A stretch of 64,000 bases of DNA from Streptomyces sp. CA-210063 (GTDB taxonomy: Bacteria; Actinomycetota; Actinomycetes; Streptomycetales; Streptomycetaceae), in the NCBI RefSeq assembly GCF_024612015.1, contig NZ_CP102512.1, forward strand, positions 6,820,001 to 6,884,000, read 5' to 3'. Both the position numbers and the translations under genes were made by a program. The notes below the pieces were generated by a model. It made no database searches. It saw only the letters and a list, made by a program, of their open reading frames with translations, and had not been told where the DNA came from. This document shows, one piece after another, positions 53,898-61,693 of this stretch (positions are counted from its first letter, which is position 1; each line of letters starts with the position of its first letter).

Positions 53898-53958
53898 CTT
53901 CCGGCAACCGGCGGCCCACGGCATGCTCTTCGTGTGGACACCGGCGAAGAGCCGGAAG
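53898..53958. promoter_or_regulatory. Nested inverted repeats in the LuxR/peptide divergent promoter
   Basis: CTTCCGGC (53898-53905) pairs with GCCGGAAG (53951-53958), and GCTCTTCG (53925-53932) pairs with CGAAGAGC (53945-53952). The elements lie in the 139-bp gap between the LuxR gene and the peptide gene and could be operator sites or a 5' leader structure. Confidence 0.45.
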
Positions 53959-53986
53959 TCGGAGAATTCTTCTGGGGGTAAGAGAA

Positions 53987-54133
53987 ATGAAGTACATGCG
54001 CAGAATGGCCGGGGCGCTCGCGTTTGTCGCCGCCGCGGTGCTGACCCTTTCTGTCGCCGCCGAGACGGCTGACCGCACCACGGTCGCCAACGCCCAGGCG
54101 TCCATCGCCGCGGGCGACCCCGGCTGGCCCTGA
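53987..54133 (+). CDS. Small secreted peptide, candidate signalling peptide
   Basis: 48 residues: a basic start (MKYMRRMAG), a hydrophobic stretch ALAFVAAAVLTLSVA and a short exported tail ending AAGDPGWP. With cleavage after an AxA-like site near residues 24-27, the mature peptide would be about 22-24 residues. The ATG at 53987 has GGGGGTAAG upstream. It is divergent from a LuxR-type regulator, which suggests the two belong together as peptide and regulator. No cysteines, so it is not a typical lanthipeptide. No family recognised; the tail GDPGWP is the feature to search for. Confidence 0.6.
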   Translation: MKYMRRMAGALAFVAAAVLTLSVAAETADRTTVANAQASIAAGDPGWP

Positions 54134-54474
54134 GCCCGGGGCTCGGCCGATCTACCCGCGTAAAGCCCAGGCAAAAACGCGCGTAAAGCCGACGTAGTGC
54201 TCATGTGCCGCTCACGTGGCACACATGTGCGACGGCGGCTCGACGACGGCTCGGTGCGGCCCGGACGGCCTATCTGACGGGGCGTCAAGGTGCGGCGGGG
54301 GTGCGGGGCTTCACGACTGACCGCTCGCGGGACCGTCCTGCCGGATCGGTGTCCATTCGGTGTCCAGTCGATGTTCATGCGCTGTCCGGTGAAATCCGCC
54401 TGCCGGTTTATCGGTTCCCGTGAGTTGTTCCGGCATGTCGGTTTCATATTGAACCAACGAAGGAGTCCGAGGAA
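54134..54474. promoter_or_regulatory. Upstream region of the LysW cluster with direct repeats
   Basis: 341 bp without a gene. Two direct repeats CGCGTAAAGCC at 54157-54167 and 54180-54190 (23 bp apart start to start, about two helical turns) are good activator-site candidates. A partial palindrome around CATGTGCC and GGCACACATG (54202-54227) follows. Near 54440-54456 GGTTT and GAACC flank an AT-rich stretch just ahead of lysW. Confidence 0.5.
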
Positions 54475-54663
54475 ATGACCACCGCCATTGCCGCACCGAA
54501 GTGCTTGGTGTGCGACACCGAATTCGAGGTCCAGGGGGACTGGGAAAAGGGGGAGATCACCGAGTGCACGGCCTGCGGCCAGGAGCACGAGGTTGTCGAG
54601 AAATCCGCCGCCGGGGTACGTCTTGATCTCGCCCCCGAGGTGGAAGAGGACTGGGGCGAGTGA
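54475..54663 (+). CDS. lysW: LysW amino-group carrier protein (AmCP)
   Basis: 62-residue acidic carrier protein. It has a zinc ribbon with Cys10, Cys13, Cys31 and Cys34, and the diagnostic C-terminus EDWGE. In known systems the side-chain carboxyl of the last Glu (here Glu62) forms an isopeptide bond with the alpha-amino group of glutamate or alpha-aminoadipate, masking it during later steps. The ribosome-binding site AAGGAG precedes the ATG. It overlaps lysX by 4 nt (GTGA). Streptomyces make lysine by the diaminopimelate route, so this copy most likely serves specialised metabolism. Confidence 0.95.
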   Translation: MTTAIAAPKCLVCDTEFEVQGDWEKGEITECTACGQEHEVVEKSAAGVRLDLAPEVEEDWGE

Positions 54664-55538
54664 CGACCGCTGATCAGGTCCTGCTCTCGGTGACGATGCT
54701 GCGGCCCGAGGAGAAACTGCTCCTCGGGGCGCTGCGGGCCGAGGGGCTGACGGCTCGGCCGTTGCTCATGGAGGATCTCGCGGAGGTGGTGGCCGGCCGC
54801 ACCGGTGGCCCGCCGCCCGGCCTCGCCGTGATCCGCAACCTGTCCCATCGGGACGCCATCAGCGTCTCCCGGCGGCTGGAGTACGCCGGGGTGACCACCC
54901 TCAACCGGTCGTCCGTCATCGAGGCGTGCAACGACAAGGGGCTCCAGTCGCTGCTGTTCGCCCGCCACGGCATTCCGCATCCGGTCACCCGGCATGCCTT
55001 CAGCTACGACCAGGTGCGTGCGGCCGTGGGGGAGTTGGGGATGCCGGCCGTCGTCAAACCCGTGAGCGGGTCCTGGGGGCGGGGGGTCACCAAGATGGCC
55101 AACGCGGAGTGTGTCGAGGCGTGGGCCGGGGGGCGGGAGTCCGCGGACGCGACCGGGAAGCTGTTTCCCGTGGTCGTGCAGGCGTATGTCGACAAGCCCG
55201 GGCATGACCTGCGGGTCGTGGTGGTCGGGCGGACGCCTGTCGTCGCGATTCAGCGGGCGTCGGAGGACTGGCGGACCAATACGCATCTGGGGGCGAGTGT
55301 TGAGCGCGTCGAGGTGAGTGCCGAGATCGACAAGCTGTGCCAGCAGGTGGTGGATGTGCTGGGGCCCGGGTTCTACGGCGTGGATCTGGTGGAGGACCGG
55401 GCCACCGGGGAGCTGCTCGTCCTTGAGGTGAACGCCAATCCGGAGTTCGCCAAGTCGTCGGAGCGGCATGGGGTGGATGTGGCGGGGCTGTATGCGGCGT
55501 ATGTCGCGGAGCAGCTGTCGGTGAACGCCGCCGCCTAG
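54660..55538 (+). CDS. lysX: LysX-type ATP-grasp ligase (LysW--amino acid ligase)
   Basis: 292-residue RimK/LysX family ATP-grasp ligase that joins an amino acid to the LysW C-terminal glutamate. ATP-binding motifs: MPAVVKPVSGSWGRGVTK (Gly-rich loop), VVQAYVDKPGHDLRVVVVG and LLVLEVNANPEF (Mg-binding Glu/Asn). By analogy with streptomycete carrier pathways the substrate should be glutamate. The GTG start overlaps the lysW stop. The gene is followed by a 214-bp gap with a hairpin repeat, the only large gap inside the cluster. Confidence 0.93.
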   Translation: MTTADQVLLSVTMLRPEEKLLLGALRAEGLTARPLLMEDLAEVVAGRTGGPPPGLAVIRNLSHRDAISVSRRLEYAGVTTLNRSSVIEACNDKGLQSLLFARHGIPHPVTRHAFSYDQVRAAVGELGMPAVVKPVSGSWGRGVTKMANAECVEAWAGGRESADATGKLFPVVVQAYVDKPGHDLRVVVVGRTPVVAIQRASEDWRTNTHLGASVERVEVSAEIDKLCQQVVDVLGPGFYGVDLVEDRATGELLVLEVNANPEFAKSSERHGVDVAGLYAAYVAEQLSVNAAA

Positions 55539-55633
55539 CCACGGGGCCTTTCTCCGCCCCCGCCGCCCCTACCCGTCCCATCCCCCAGGGGCTGCGCCCC
55601 TTCGACCCCCAGCCGCGGGTGCGTCGTGGTTGC

Positions 55634-55680
55634 TCGCGCAGTTCCCCGCGCCCCTGAAAGCGGCGCGGGGAACTGCGCGA
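55634..55680. repeat. Hairpin copy of the Streptomyces short repeat
   Basis: A perfect 19-bp stem (55634-55652 with 55662-55680) and a 9-nt loop. Each arm is the core CGCGCAGTTCCCCGCG or its complement. It lies between lysX and the short DegT gene and may attenuate or terminate transcription there, splitting the cluster into two units. Confidence 0.8.
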
Positions 55681-55752
55681 CAAGCCCCCACCCACCCGCA
55701 CCCGTCCACACACCCGCTGGACCGAGCTCTTCGGAAAGAGGACCGACATCAC

Positions 55753-56388
55753 ATGGAACTGTTCGACACGGCCACCGTGCTCACCCGCGTCCTGACCTCG
55801 GGCGTGGTGATGAGCATCGAGAAGAGTGACCGGGAGCTGCCCGGTCTGGAACGACTACTGACGAAGAAGACGGGGCGGAGCAAAGCCGTCCTGCTCAACA
55901 GCCGTACCGGGGCGATCCACGCCGCGCTGGCCGGTCAGGGGATCGGGCACGGAGACAGCGTCGCGCTCGCGGAGCCCGACGCGGAGACCTCCGCGTTCCT
56001 CGCCTGGCTCGGCGTCAACGTGACGTCGTACGACGGGCCCGCCGCGTACGACCACATCGCGCTGGACCCGGCGAACGCCGACCGGCTCGGCGAACTGGCC
56101 GCGGGGGCCACCGCGCCGGCGCTGGTCGTGGACCTGACCGGCCTCGGCTTCGGTCCAGCCGCCGCCGTGCTCACCGACGACCCGCGCCTGTGGGCCCGCG
56201 CCGAGCGGCTGAAGATCTTCGGCGCCTACGACCTGCGGACGATGTGGACGCAGGAGGAGGCGGACGCCGAACTCGTGCCCGGAGTGCAGTTCAACTACCG
56301 GCTCAGCCCGCTCGTGGCCGCCTGTGTGCGGATGGCCCTGACCCAGGCGGCGCGACCCGCCGCGACCTCCGGAGCGACCCAGTCATGA
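55753..56388 (+). CDS. Short DegT/DnrJ-like protein lacking the PLP lysine region
   Basis: 211 residues. The sequence resembles the N-terminal part and the last helices of a DegT/DnrJ/EryC1/StrS aminotransferase: GRSKAVLLNSRTGAIHAALAG matches the SGT-type start of the large domain, and VQFNYRLSPLVAACVRMAL the NYR motif. However, the region with the PLP-binding Lys is missing and the protein is half the usual length. Its stop overlaps the next, full-length DegT gene by ATGA. Probably a non-catalytic partner subunit, or an ancestral duplicate with structural use. ATG 55753 has AGAGGA upstream. Confidence 0.7.
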   Translation: MELFDTATVLTRVLTSGVVMSIEKSDRELPGLERLLTKKTGRSKAVLLNSRTGAIHAALAGQGIGHGDSVALAEPDAETSAFLAWLGVNVTSYDGPAAYDHIALDPANADRLGELAAGATAPALVVDLTGLGFGPAAAVLTDDPRLWARAERLKIFGAYDLRTMWTQEEADAELVPGVQFNYRLSPLVAACVRMALTQAARPAATSGATQS

Positions 56389-57704
56389 TCACCGACTTCC
56401 CGAACTCGCCGCTGCCGCTGCCGAATCCGGCGGACCTCGACGACGAACTCGCCGCCCTCGGCGGTGGCGAGATCATCCCCAAGGCCATGCGCCGCACGCT
56501 CTTCCCGGTCATCACCAAGGAAGACGTGTTCAACCTGATGCTCGCCCAGCGGCAGGCGCCCGAGAAGGTCGTCGCCGACTTCGCCGAGGCCTACCGGGCG
56601 TATGTGGGCGCCGGGTACGCGCTGCCCACGGCCAGCGGTACGTCCAGTCTGCACATGGCGCTCGTGGGCGCGGGCGTACAGCCCGGTGACGAGGTCATCG
56701 TGCCGGCGTTCACCTTCATCGCCACCGCGCAGGCCGTCGTCGCGGCGCACGCCGTCCCGGTGTTCGTCGACATCGACCCGGTGACGTACTGCATGGACCC
56801 GGCCGCCGCCGCTGCCGCGATCACCGACCGGACCCGTGCGCTCATGCCGGTGCACGTCCACGGGCTGCCCGCCGACGTTCCCGCCCTGCGCGCCCTCGCC
56901 GACCGGCACGGCATCGCCCTCGTCGAGGACGCCTCGCACGCCCACTCCGCGAAGATCGGCGACCGGGTCGCGGGATCCCTCGGGGACGCGGCCGGGCAGA
57001 GCCTCATGGCCGACAAGAACTTCCCGCTGGGTGGGGAGGGCGGCATCGCCTTCTTCGCCCAGGAGGAGTCGTACGAGCGGGCCGTCACCTACCTCGCCCG
57101 GCACGGCATCGACTACGGCATGTCCTGGGTCGCCGCCGCCTTCGGCAGCAGCCAGCTCAAGCGGCTGCCGTACTACGACGAGATCCGGGCCCGCAACGCC
57201 ACGCTGCTCGGGGAGGCGCTCGACGAGACCGGCCTGTTCACTCCGCCGCACGTGCCGGACGGGCACGTCCACGCCTACAACATGTACCGGATCACTCTGC
57301 ACCCCGAGGCCGTCGGCCTTGAGGACCTTCCCGTGTACGCCGTCAAGGAGGCCGTGCACGAGCTGCTGGTCGCCGAGGGCGTGCCCGCCCGTGAGTGGCA
57401 GAACACGCCCATCCCGTGCCATCTGCCCTTCCGGAACCGTGACGGGTTCGGCAACGGCTATCCGTTCAGCCTCAACCCGGGGGCCGTGCGCGACCACCGG
57501 CCGGAGGACTTCCCCGTCACCCTCGGCATGCTCGACTCCACCCTCGTCCTCTGCCGCGAGCTGCGCTCCCCGGTCGAGTACGAGCGGATCCTGCGCTACG
57601 CCGACGCCTTCCGCAAGGTCGCCCGCCGCCCGGACGCCATCCGCAAGCTCGTCGAGGACCGCGACTACGTCCGGCCGTACGAGAAGGCGGCCCGCCTTGG
57701 CTGA
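56385..57704 (+). CDS. DegT/DnrJ/EryC1/StrS family aminotransferase
   Basis: 439-residue PLP enzyme. Motifs: YALPTASGTSSLHMALVGAG (cofactor phosphate), VIVPAFTFIATAQAV, LVEDASHAHSA (Asp182 to the pyridine N) and SLMADKNFPLGGEGG, where Lys211 is the expected Schiff-base lysine. The C-terminal NPGAVRDH region completes the fold. In the proposed pathway it would aminate the C6 ketone of the carrier-bound C7 chain with glutamate or glutamine as donor. Coupled to the short DegT gene upstream and, by an 8-nt overlap, to lysY downstream. Confidence 0.9.
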   Translation: MITDFPNSPLPLPNPADLDDELAALGGGEIIPKAMRRTLFPVITKEDVFNLMLAQRQAPEKVVADFAEAYRAYVGAGYALPTASGTSSLHMALVGAGVQPGDEVIVPAFTFIATAQAVVAAHAVPVFVDIDPVTYCMDPAAAAAAITDRTRALMPVHVHGLPADVPALRALADRHGIALVEDASHAHSAKIGDRVAGSLGDAAGQSLMADKNFPLGGEGGIAFFAQEESYERAVTYLARHGIDYGMSWVAAAFGSSQLKRLPYYDEIRARNATLLGEALDETGLFTPPHVPDGHVHAYNMYRITLHPEAVGLEDLPVYAVKEAVHELLVAEGVPAREWQNTPIPCHLPFRNRDGFGNGYPFSLNPGAVRDHRPEDFPVTLGMLDSTLVLCRELRSPVEYERILRYADAFRKVARRPDAIRKLVEDRDYVRPYEKAARLG

Positions 57705-58788
57705 CATCGACCTCACCACACACGCGCACGACAAGATCCGCGTCGCCGTCGTCGGTGCCAGCGGATACACCGGGGGCGAGGTCATCCGGCTGCTCCTGGA
57801 GCACCCGCACGTCGAACTCGCCTTCCTGTCCGCCGAGCGGGCGGCCGGTGCCGCCATCGGCACGGTGCACCCGTGGCTGCGCAACCATCCGAAGGCGGGC
57901 GGGCTGAAGTTCCGGCCGCTGGCCGAGCTGGCGGACGTCGACCCCGTCGATGTGGCCTTCGGCTGTCTGCCCACCGGGGCGCTGCCCGAGCGGCTGCCCC
58001 TGATCGCGGCGCACGCCAAGCGGGTGCTGAACCTCGGCGGCGACTTCCGGCTGCGGGCCGAGGACGACGTGCGGGCGCACTACCCGAAGACCGCCGAGCA
58101 CCCGCCGCTGGAGGACTTCGCCTACTACGTACCGGAGTTGAGCTCCGAGGTACCGGACGGGCGGTTCGTGAACCTGCCCGGCTGCATGGCCGTCACGACG
58201 ATCTACGCCCTGTACCCGCTGTTCGCCGGAGCACTCGGGGCCGAGCCCCTCGCGACCGACAAGGTCGTCGTCGACGCCAAGACCGGCTCCACCGGCGGCG
58301 GCCGGGGCAGCAACGAGCCTCCCGCCGAGCGCAGCGGGAACTTCCGGGTGCACAAGCTGTACGGGCACCGGCACGCGCCGGAGGTCCGCCAGGCCATCGC
58401 CGACTTCACCGGCGCGGCCGTGGACCTGCGGTTCTCCACCCACAGCCTGGACGTGGCCCGGGGCATCCTGGTCACCGCGTACGCCGAACTCCGGGACGGC
58501 GTCACCTCGTTGGACGTCAAGCGGGCCTACGCCAAGGCGTATGTCGGCAAGCCGTTCGTACGGGTCCGCCCGGCGCCCAAGGCGCCGCAGGACTTCCCGA
58601 TGCTCAAGGCGGTCGTCGGCTCGAACGTCGCCGAGGTCGCCATCGCCGTCCAGGGCGGCCAGGTCGTCGCCGTCGCCGCCCTCGACAACCTCATCAAGGG
58701 CGCCGCCGGCCAGGCCGTCCAGGCGATGAACCTCATCAACGGCTTCGACGAGACGGCCGGCCTGCCGACGACGGCGGTGTCACCATGA
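57697..58788 (+). CDS. lysY: LysY/ArgC-type acyl-phosphate reductase
   Basis: 363-residue NADPH-dependent reductase of the N-acetyl-glutamyl-phosphate reductase family. It has VVGASGYTGGEVIRLLLEHP (dinucleotide binding), VNLPGCMAVTT with catalytic Cys163, and KLYGHRHAPEV (conserved His). It should reduce LysW-glutamyl-5-phosphate to the semialdehyde. A second ArgC in a genome is expected to be dedicated to the pathway around it. The start is a TTG at 57697 behind AAGGCGG, overlapping the aminotransferase stop; its stop overlaps the next gene by ATGA. Confidence 0.9.
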   Translation: MADIDLTTHAHDKIRVAVVGASGYTGGEVIRLLLEHPHVELAFLSAERAAGAAIGTVHPWLRNHPKAGGLKFRPLAELADVDPVDVAFGCLPTGALPERLPLIAAHAKRVLNLGGDFRLRAEDDVRAHYPKTAEHPPLEDFAYYVPELSSEVPDGRFVNLPGCMAVTTIYALYPLFAGALGAEPLATDKVVVDAKTGSTGGGRGSNEPPAERSGNFRVHKLYGHRHAPEVRQAIADFTGAAVDLRFSTHSLDVARGILVTAYAELRDGVTSLDVKRAYAKAYVGKPFVRVRPAPKAPQDFPMLKAVVGSNVAEVAIAVQGGQVVAVAALDNLIKGAAGQAVQAMNLINGFDETAGLPTTAVSP

Positions 58789-60839
58789 CGACGCAGATGG
58801 AAAGGCCGACGGGGGCGGGGATCGAGCCTCCGGCTCACATCAACGCCCCGGCGCCGGCCCCGGTCCCGGCGACGGCCCCGGTCCCGGCTCCGACCTCGGT
58901 TCCCGCTCCGGCTTCGGTTCCGGCCTCGCAAGCCGTCCCCACCCCTGCCCCCACCCCCCAGCCGACCCGCCGCACCCTCACGCCCACCCGCCCCCTCTAC
59001 GTCATCAAGGCCGGCAGCGCCACCCTCGACCGCGGCGCCATCCACAAGGAGCTCGCGGACCTGGTGGCCCGGGGCGCCCGTGTGCTGCTCGTCGCGGGCG
59101 GGGCCACCGGGATCGAGCGGCACTACGAGACCATCGGCCGGCCGATGCCCCAACTCCGGCTGACCAGCGGTGACTCGGTGCGGTACTGCCCGCCGGAGGA
59201 GATGGCGCACCTGGTCGACGCCTACGAGCGGGTCACGCTGCCCGCCGTGGAGCGGGACCTGCGGGCGCTCGGCCTGAGCGTGTTCACCTCCGTCGCCGCG
59301 CGCGGCGGGCTGGTGACCGGAAAGGCGAACCGCCCGCTGAAGGCGGTGTCCGCCGAGGGCCGGACCGTGGTCGTCCGTGACCACCGGGCCGGGGTGCCGA
59401 CGGAGGTCGACACCGACGGGCTCACCGCGCTGCTGGAGGCGTACGACGTCGTGTGTCTGTCGCCGCCGGTCGCCGATCCGGCCGGTGGTGCCCCGCTGAA
59501 CGTGGACGCCGATGTGCTCGCCGCCGTACTGACCGGCGCGCTCGGCGCCGACCATCTGCGGCTGGTCACCGGTACCGCCGGGCTGCTGACCGACCCGTCC
59601 GACCCGGACTCGACGCTGTACGACGCCTATCCGGGCGAGGGCGCGAAGTACGCGGGCGGCAGGATGCGGCAGAAGGTGCGGGCCGCCGAGATCGCCATGA
59701 AGAACAGCGGCGCGGATGTCGCCATCACCGGCCCGCACACGATGAGCGAGCCGTCCTGCTGGACCCGGTTCTGGCGTACGAAGGAGCCGGCGGCCGATCT
59801 CGGGCTGCTCACCCGGGTGGCGTGCGTGCCGTCGGTCTCGCGCGACGAGGCCGAACTCGCCGTCTACCTGGCCGAGTGGTGCCGGGAGCGCGGCATGGAC
59901 GCCCATGTCGACGAGGCGGGCAATCTGGTCGCCACCCGCGGCGACGGGCCCCGGCGGCTGCTGCTGCTCGGCCACCTCGACACGGTCCCGCACCACTGGC
60001 CGGCCGAGTGGCGTGACAACGAGCTGTGGGCGCGGGGCAGTGTCGACGCCAAGGGCAGCCTGGCGAACTTCCTGGAGGTGCTCGCCCACGCGGACATCCC
60101 CGAGGACGCCCAGCTGCGGGTGGTCGGCGCGGTGGAGGAGGAGATCTCCTCCTCCAAGGGTGCCTTCCACGCCCGCGACCGCTACCCCGCCGACGCCGTC
60201 GTCATCGGCGAGCCCAGCGGCTCGGGGACCCTGACCCTCGGCTACTTCGGGCTGTTCAAGCTCCGGGTGACGGCGTCCGTGGCGAGCGGCCACTCCGCCG
60301 GGATGGACGCCGTGTCCGCGCCGGACCACCTGATCGACGTGCTGGGCCGCATCCGGGCCTCGGTGCTGGCCGAGGCGCCGGACGCGCTCAGCGCGGTCAT
60401 CGACGTCCAGGTGGAGAACGGGCGGGAGCGCGGCACCGCCACCGGGATCCTCAACTTCCGGGTGCCGCCCAAGGTCGAGGTGGCGGTGCTCGAGGCCGCC
60501 GCGCTGGGCCATGCCGGCGACGACGTGCGCGTCGAGGTGCTGCGGGCCACCCCCGGGCACGCCGGCGGCCGGTCCAGCGCCCTGGTCAAGGTCTTCACCC
60601 GGGCCTTCGCGCAGGCCGGGATCAGGCCCCGCTTCGTGGTGAAGAAGGGCACGTCCGACATGAACACGCTGGCCACCACCTGGCACGACGTGCCGATGGT
60701 GGCGTACGGGCCCGGCGACTCATCCCTGGACCACACCGACGAGGAGCGCATCGACCCCATGGAGTACCGCACCGCCCGCTCCCTGCTCGCCGACGCCGTC
60801 CACCGGTGGTTCGCCCTGTCCGAGGGGAGCCGGCGATGA
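58785..60839 (+). CDS. lysZ-lysK: LysZ-LysK fusion: carrier-bound amino acid kinase plus M20 hydrolase
   Basis: 684 residues. An Ala/Pro-rich disordered N-terminus (about 1-63) precedes an amino acid kinase domain (about 64-330) with LYVIKAGSATLDRG, LLVAGGATGIERHYETIG and VTGTAGLLTDPSDP. From about 345 to the end is an M20 di-zinc hydrolase: His397-x-Asp399 (GHLDTVPHH), Asp421 (VDAKGS), Glu451-Glu452-Glu453, Glu476 (IGEPSG) and His650. The kinase would phosphorylate the LysW-bound glutamate, and the hydrolase would release the finished amino acid. These are normally separate proteins. Coupled by ATGA to both neighbours. Confidence 0.88.
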   Translation: MTTQMERPTGAGIEPPAHINAPAPAPVPATAPVPAPTSVPAPASVPASQAVPTPAPTPQPTRRTLTPTRPLYVIKAGSATLDRGAIHKELADLVARGARVLLVAGGATGIERHYETIGRPMPQLRLTSGDSVRYCPPEEMAHLVDAYERVTLPAVERDLRALGLSVFTSVAARGGLVTGKANRPLKAVSAEGRTVVVRDHRAGVPTEVDTDGLTALLEAYDVVCLSPPVADPAGGAPLNVDADVLAAVLTGALGADHLRLVTGTAGLLTDPSDPDSTLYDAYPGEGAKYAGGRMRQKVRAAEIAMKNSGADVAITGPHTMSEPSCWTRFWRTKEPAADLGLLTRVACVPSVSRDEAELAVYLAEWCRERGMDAHVDEAGNLVATRGDGPRRLLLLGHLDTVPHHWPAEWRDNELWARGSVDAKGSLANFLEVLAHADIPEDAQLRVVGAVEEEISSSKGAFHARDRYPADAVVIGEPSGSGTLTLGYFGLFKLRVTASVASGHSAGMDAVSAPDHLIDVLGRIRASVLAEAPDALSAVIDVQVENGRERGTATGILNFRVPPKVEVAVLEAAALGHAGDDVRVEVLRATPGHAGGRSSALVKVFTRAFAQAGIRPRFVVKKGTSDMNTLATTWHDVPMVAYGPGDSSLDHTDEERIDPMEYRTARSLLADAVHRWFALSEGSRR

Positions 60840-61693
60840 CCACGGCCGTACGCGAAGAGACCCGGGTCGGGGACGACGTGACCGACCTGGCTGCCCTGAC
60901 CGACCCTGTCGACCTGGTGGCCACCCTCACCGAACGTGCCGTGCGGGCCCGCCGGTTGGTGGTCGACATGGCGGCGAGCCCGCGCGGCTGCCACCTCGGC
61001 GGCAGCCTCTCCGTCCTCGACATCCTGATCGCCGCGCTGCACCGCGCCGCCGGCGACGACGGCACCGAGGTCGTCCTCAGCAAGGGCCACGCGGCGGCCG
61101 GGCTCTACGCGGCCCTGCACGTCAGCGGCATCCTGCCGGAGAACCCGGCCCCGCTGTACGGCCTCGCCGGCCACCCCTACACCGGCCACCCCGGCCCCAA
61201 GGTGCCCGGCGTCCGCTTCCCCACCGGCAGCCTCGGCCACGGCGTCCCGTACGCCGCCGGCTGGGCGCTGTCGCAGCGGATCGGCGGGGGGAACGGGCTC
61301 GGTATCGCGGTCGCCGGGGACGGCGAGCTGCAGGAGGGCCTGGTCTGGGAGACCTGCCAGGTCGCCGCCGCGCAGGAACTGGCCAACTTCGTGCTCGTCG
61401 TCGACCGCAACGGCGGCCAGAACGACGGGATGGTGGCGGACATCTCGCCGCTGCCCCAACTCCCGCAGCGGTTCGCCGCGTTCGGCTTCGACGTCGTCGA
61501 GGTCGACGGCCACGACCTGCGCGCCCTCACCGCCCTGCTGGCCGAGGACCGCTCGACCGCCCGCCGCCCCCTCGCCGTCGTCGCCGACACCGTCAAGGGC
61601 AAGGGCGTACGAGCCGTCGAGGGCAAACCCGGCTGCCACTACGTGACCATCGACGAGGCGCGCGCCGCCAAGTGGAAGCGAGCGATCCGATGA
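60836..61693 (+). CDS. Transketolase, N-terminal (TPP-binding) subunit
   Basis: 285 residues covering the PP domain of transketolase. Motifs: GCHLGGSLSVLDIL, VLSKGHAAAGLYAAL, GSLGHGVPYAAGWALS and the TPP motif AGDGELQEGLVWE...VVDRNGGQ. With the following gene it forms a two-subunit transketolase, as found in carrier-protein pathways that add a C2 ketol unit to glutamate semialdehyde. The ATG overlaps the lysZ-lysK stop. Confidence 0.92.
   Translation: MTTAVREETRVGDDVTDLAALTDPVDLVATLTERAVRARRLVVDMAASPRGCHLGGSLSVLDILIAALHRAAGDDGTEVVLSKGHAAAGLYAALHVSGILPENPAPLYGLAGHPYTGHPGPKVPGVRFPTGSLGHGVPYAAGWALSQRIGGGNGLGIAVAGDGELQEGLVWETCQVAAAQELANFVLVVDRNGGQNDGMVADISPLPQLPQRFAAFGFDVVEVDGHDLRALTALLAEDRSTARRPLAVVADTVKGKGVRAVEGKPGCHYVTIDEARAAKWKRAIR

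Noticed and set aside
54475..60839. LysW genes as the primary lysine or arginine pathway
   Set aside because: Streptomyces make lysine through diaminopimelate and arginine with acetyl protection; linkage to transketolase, DegT and ATP-grasp genes fits specialised metabolism better.
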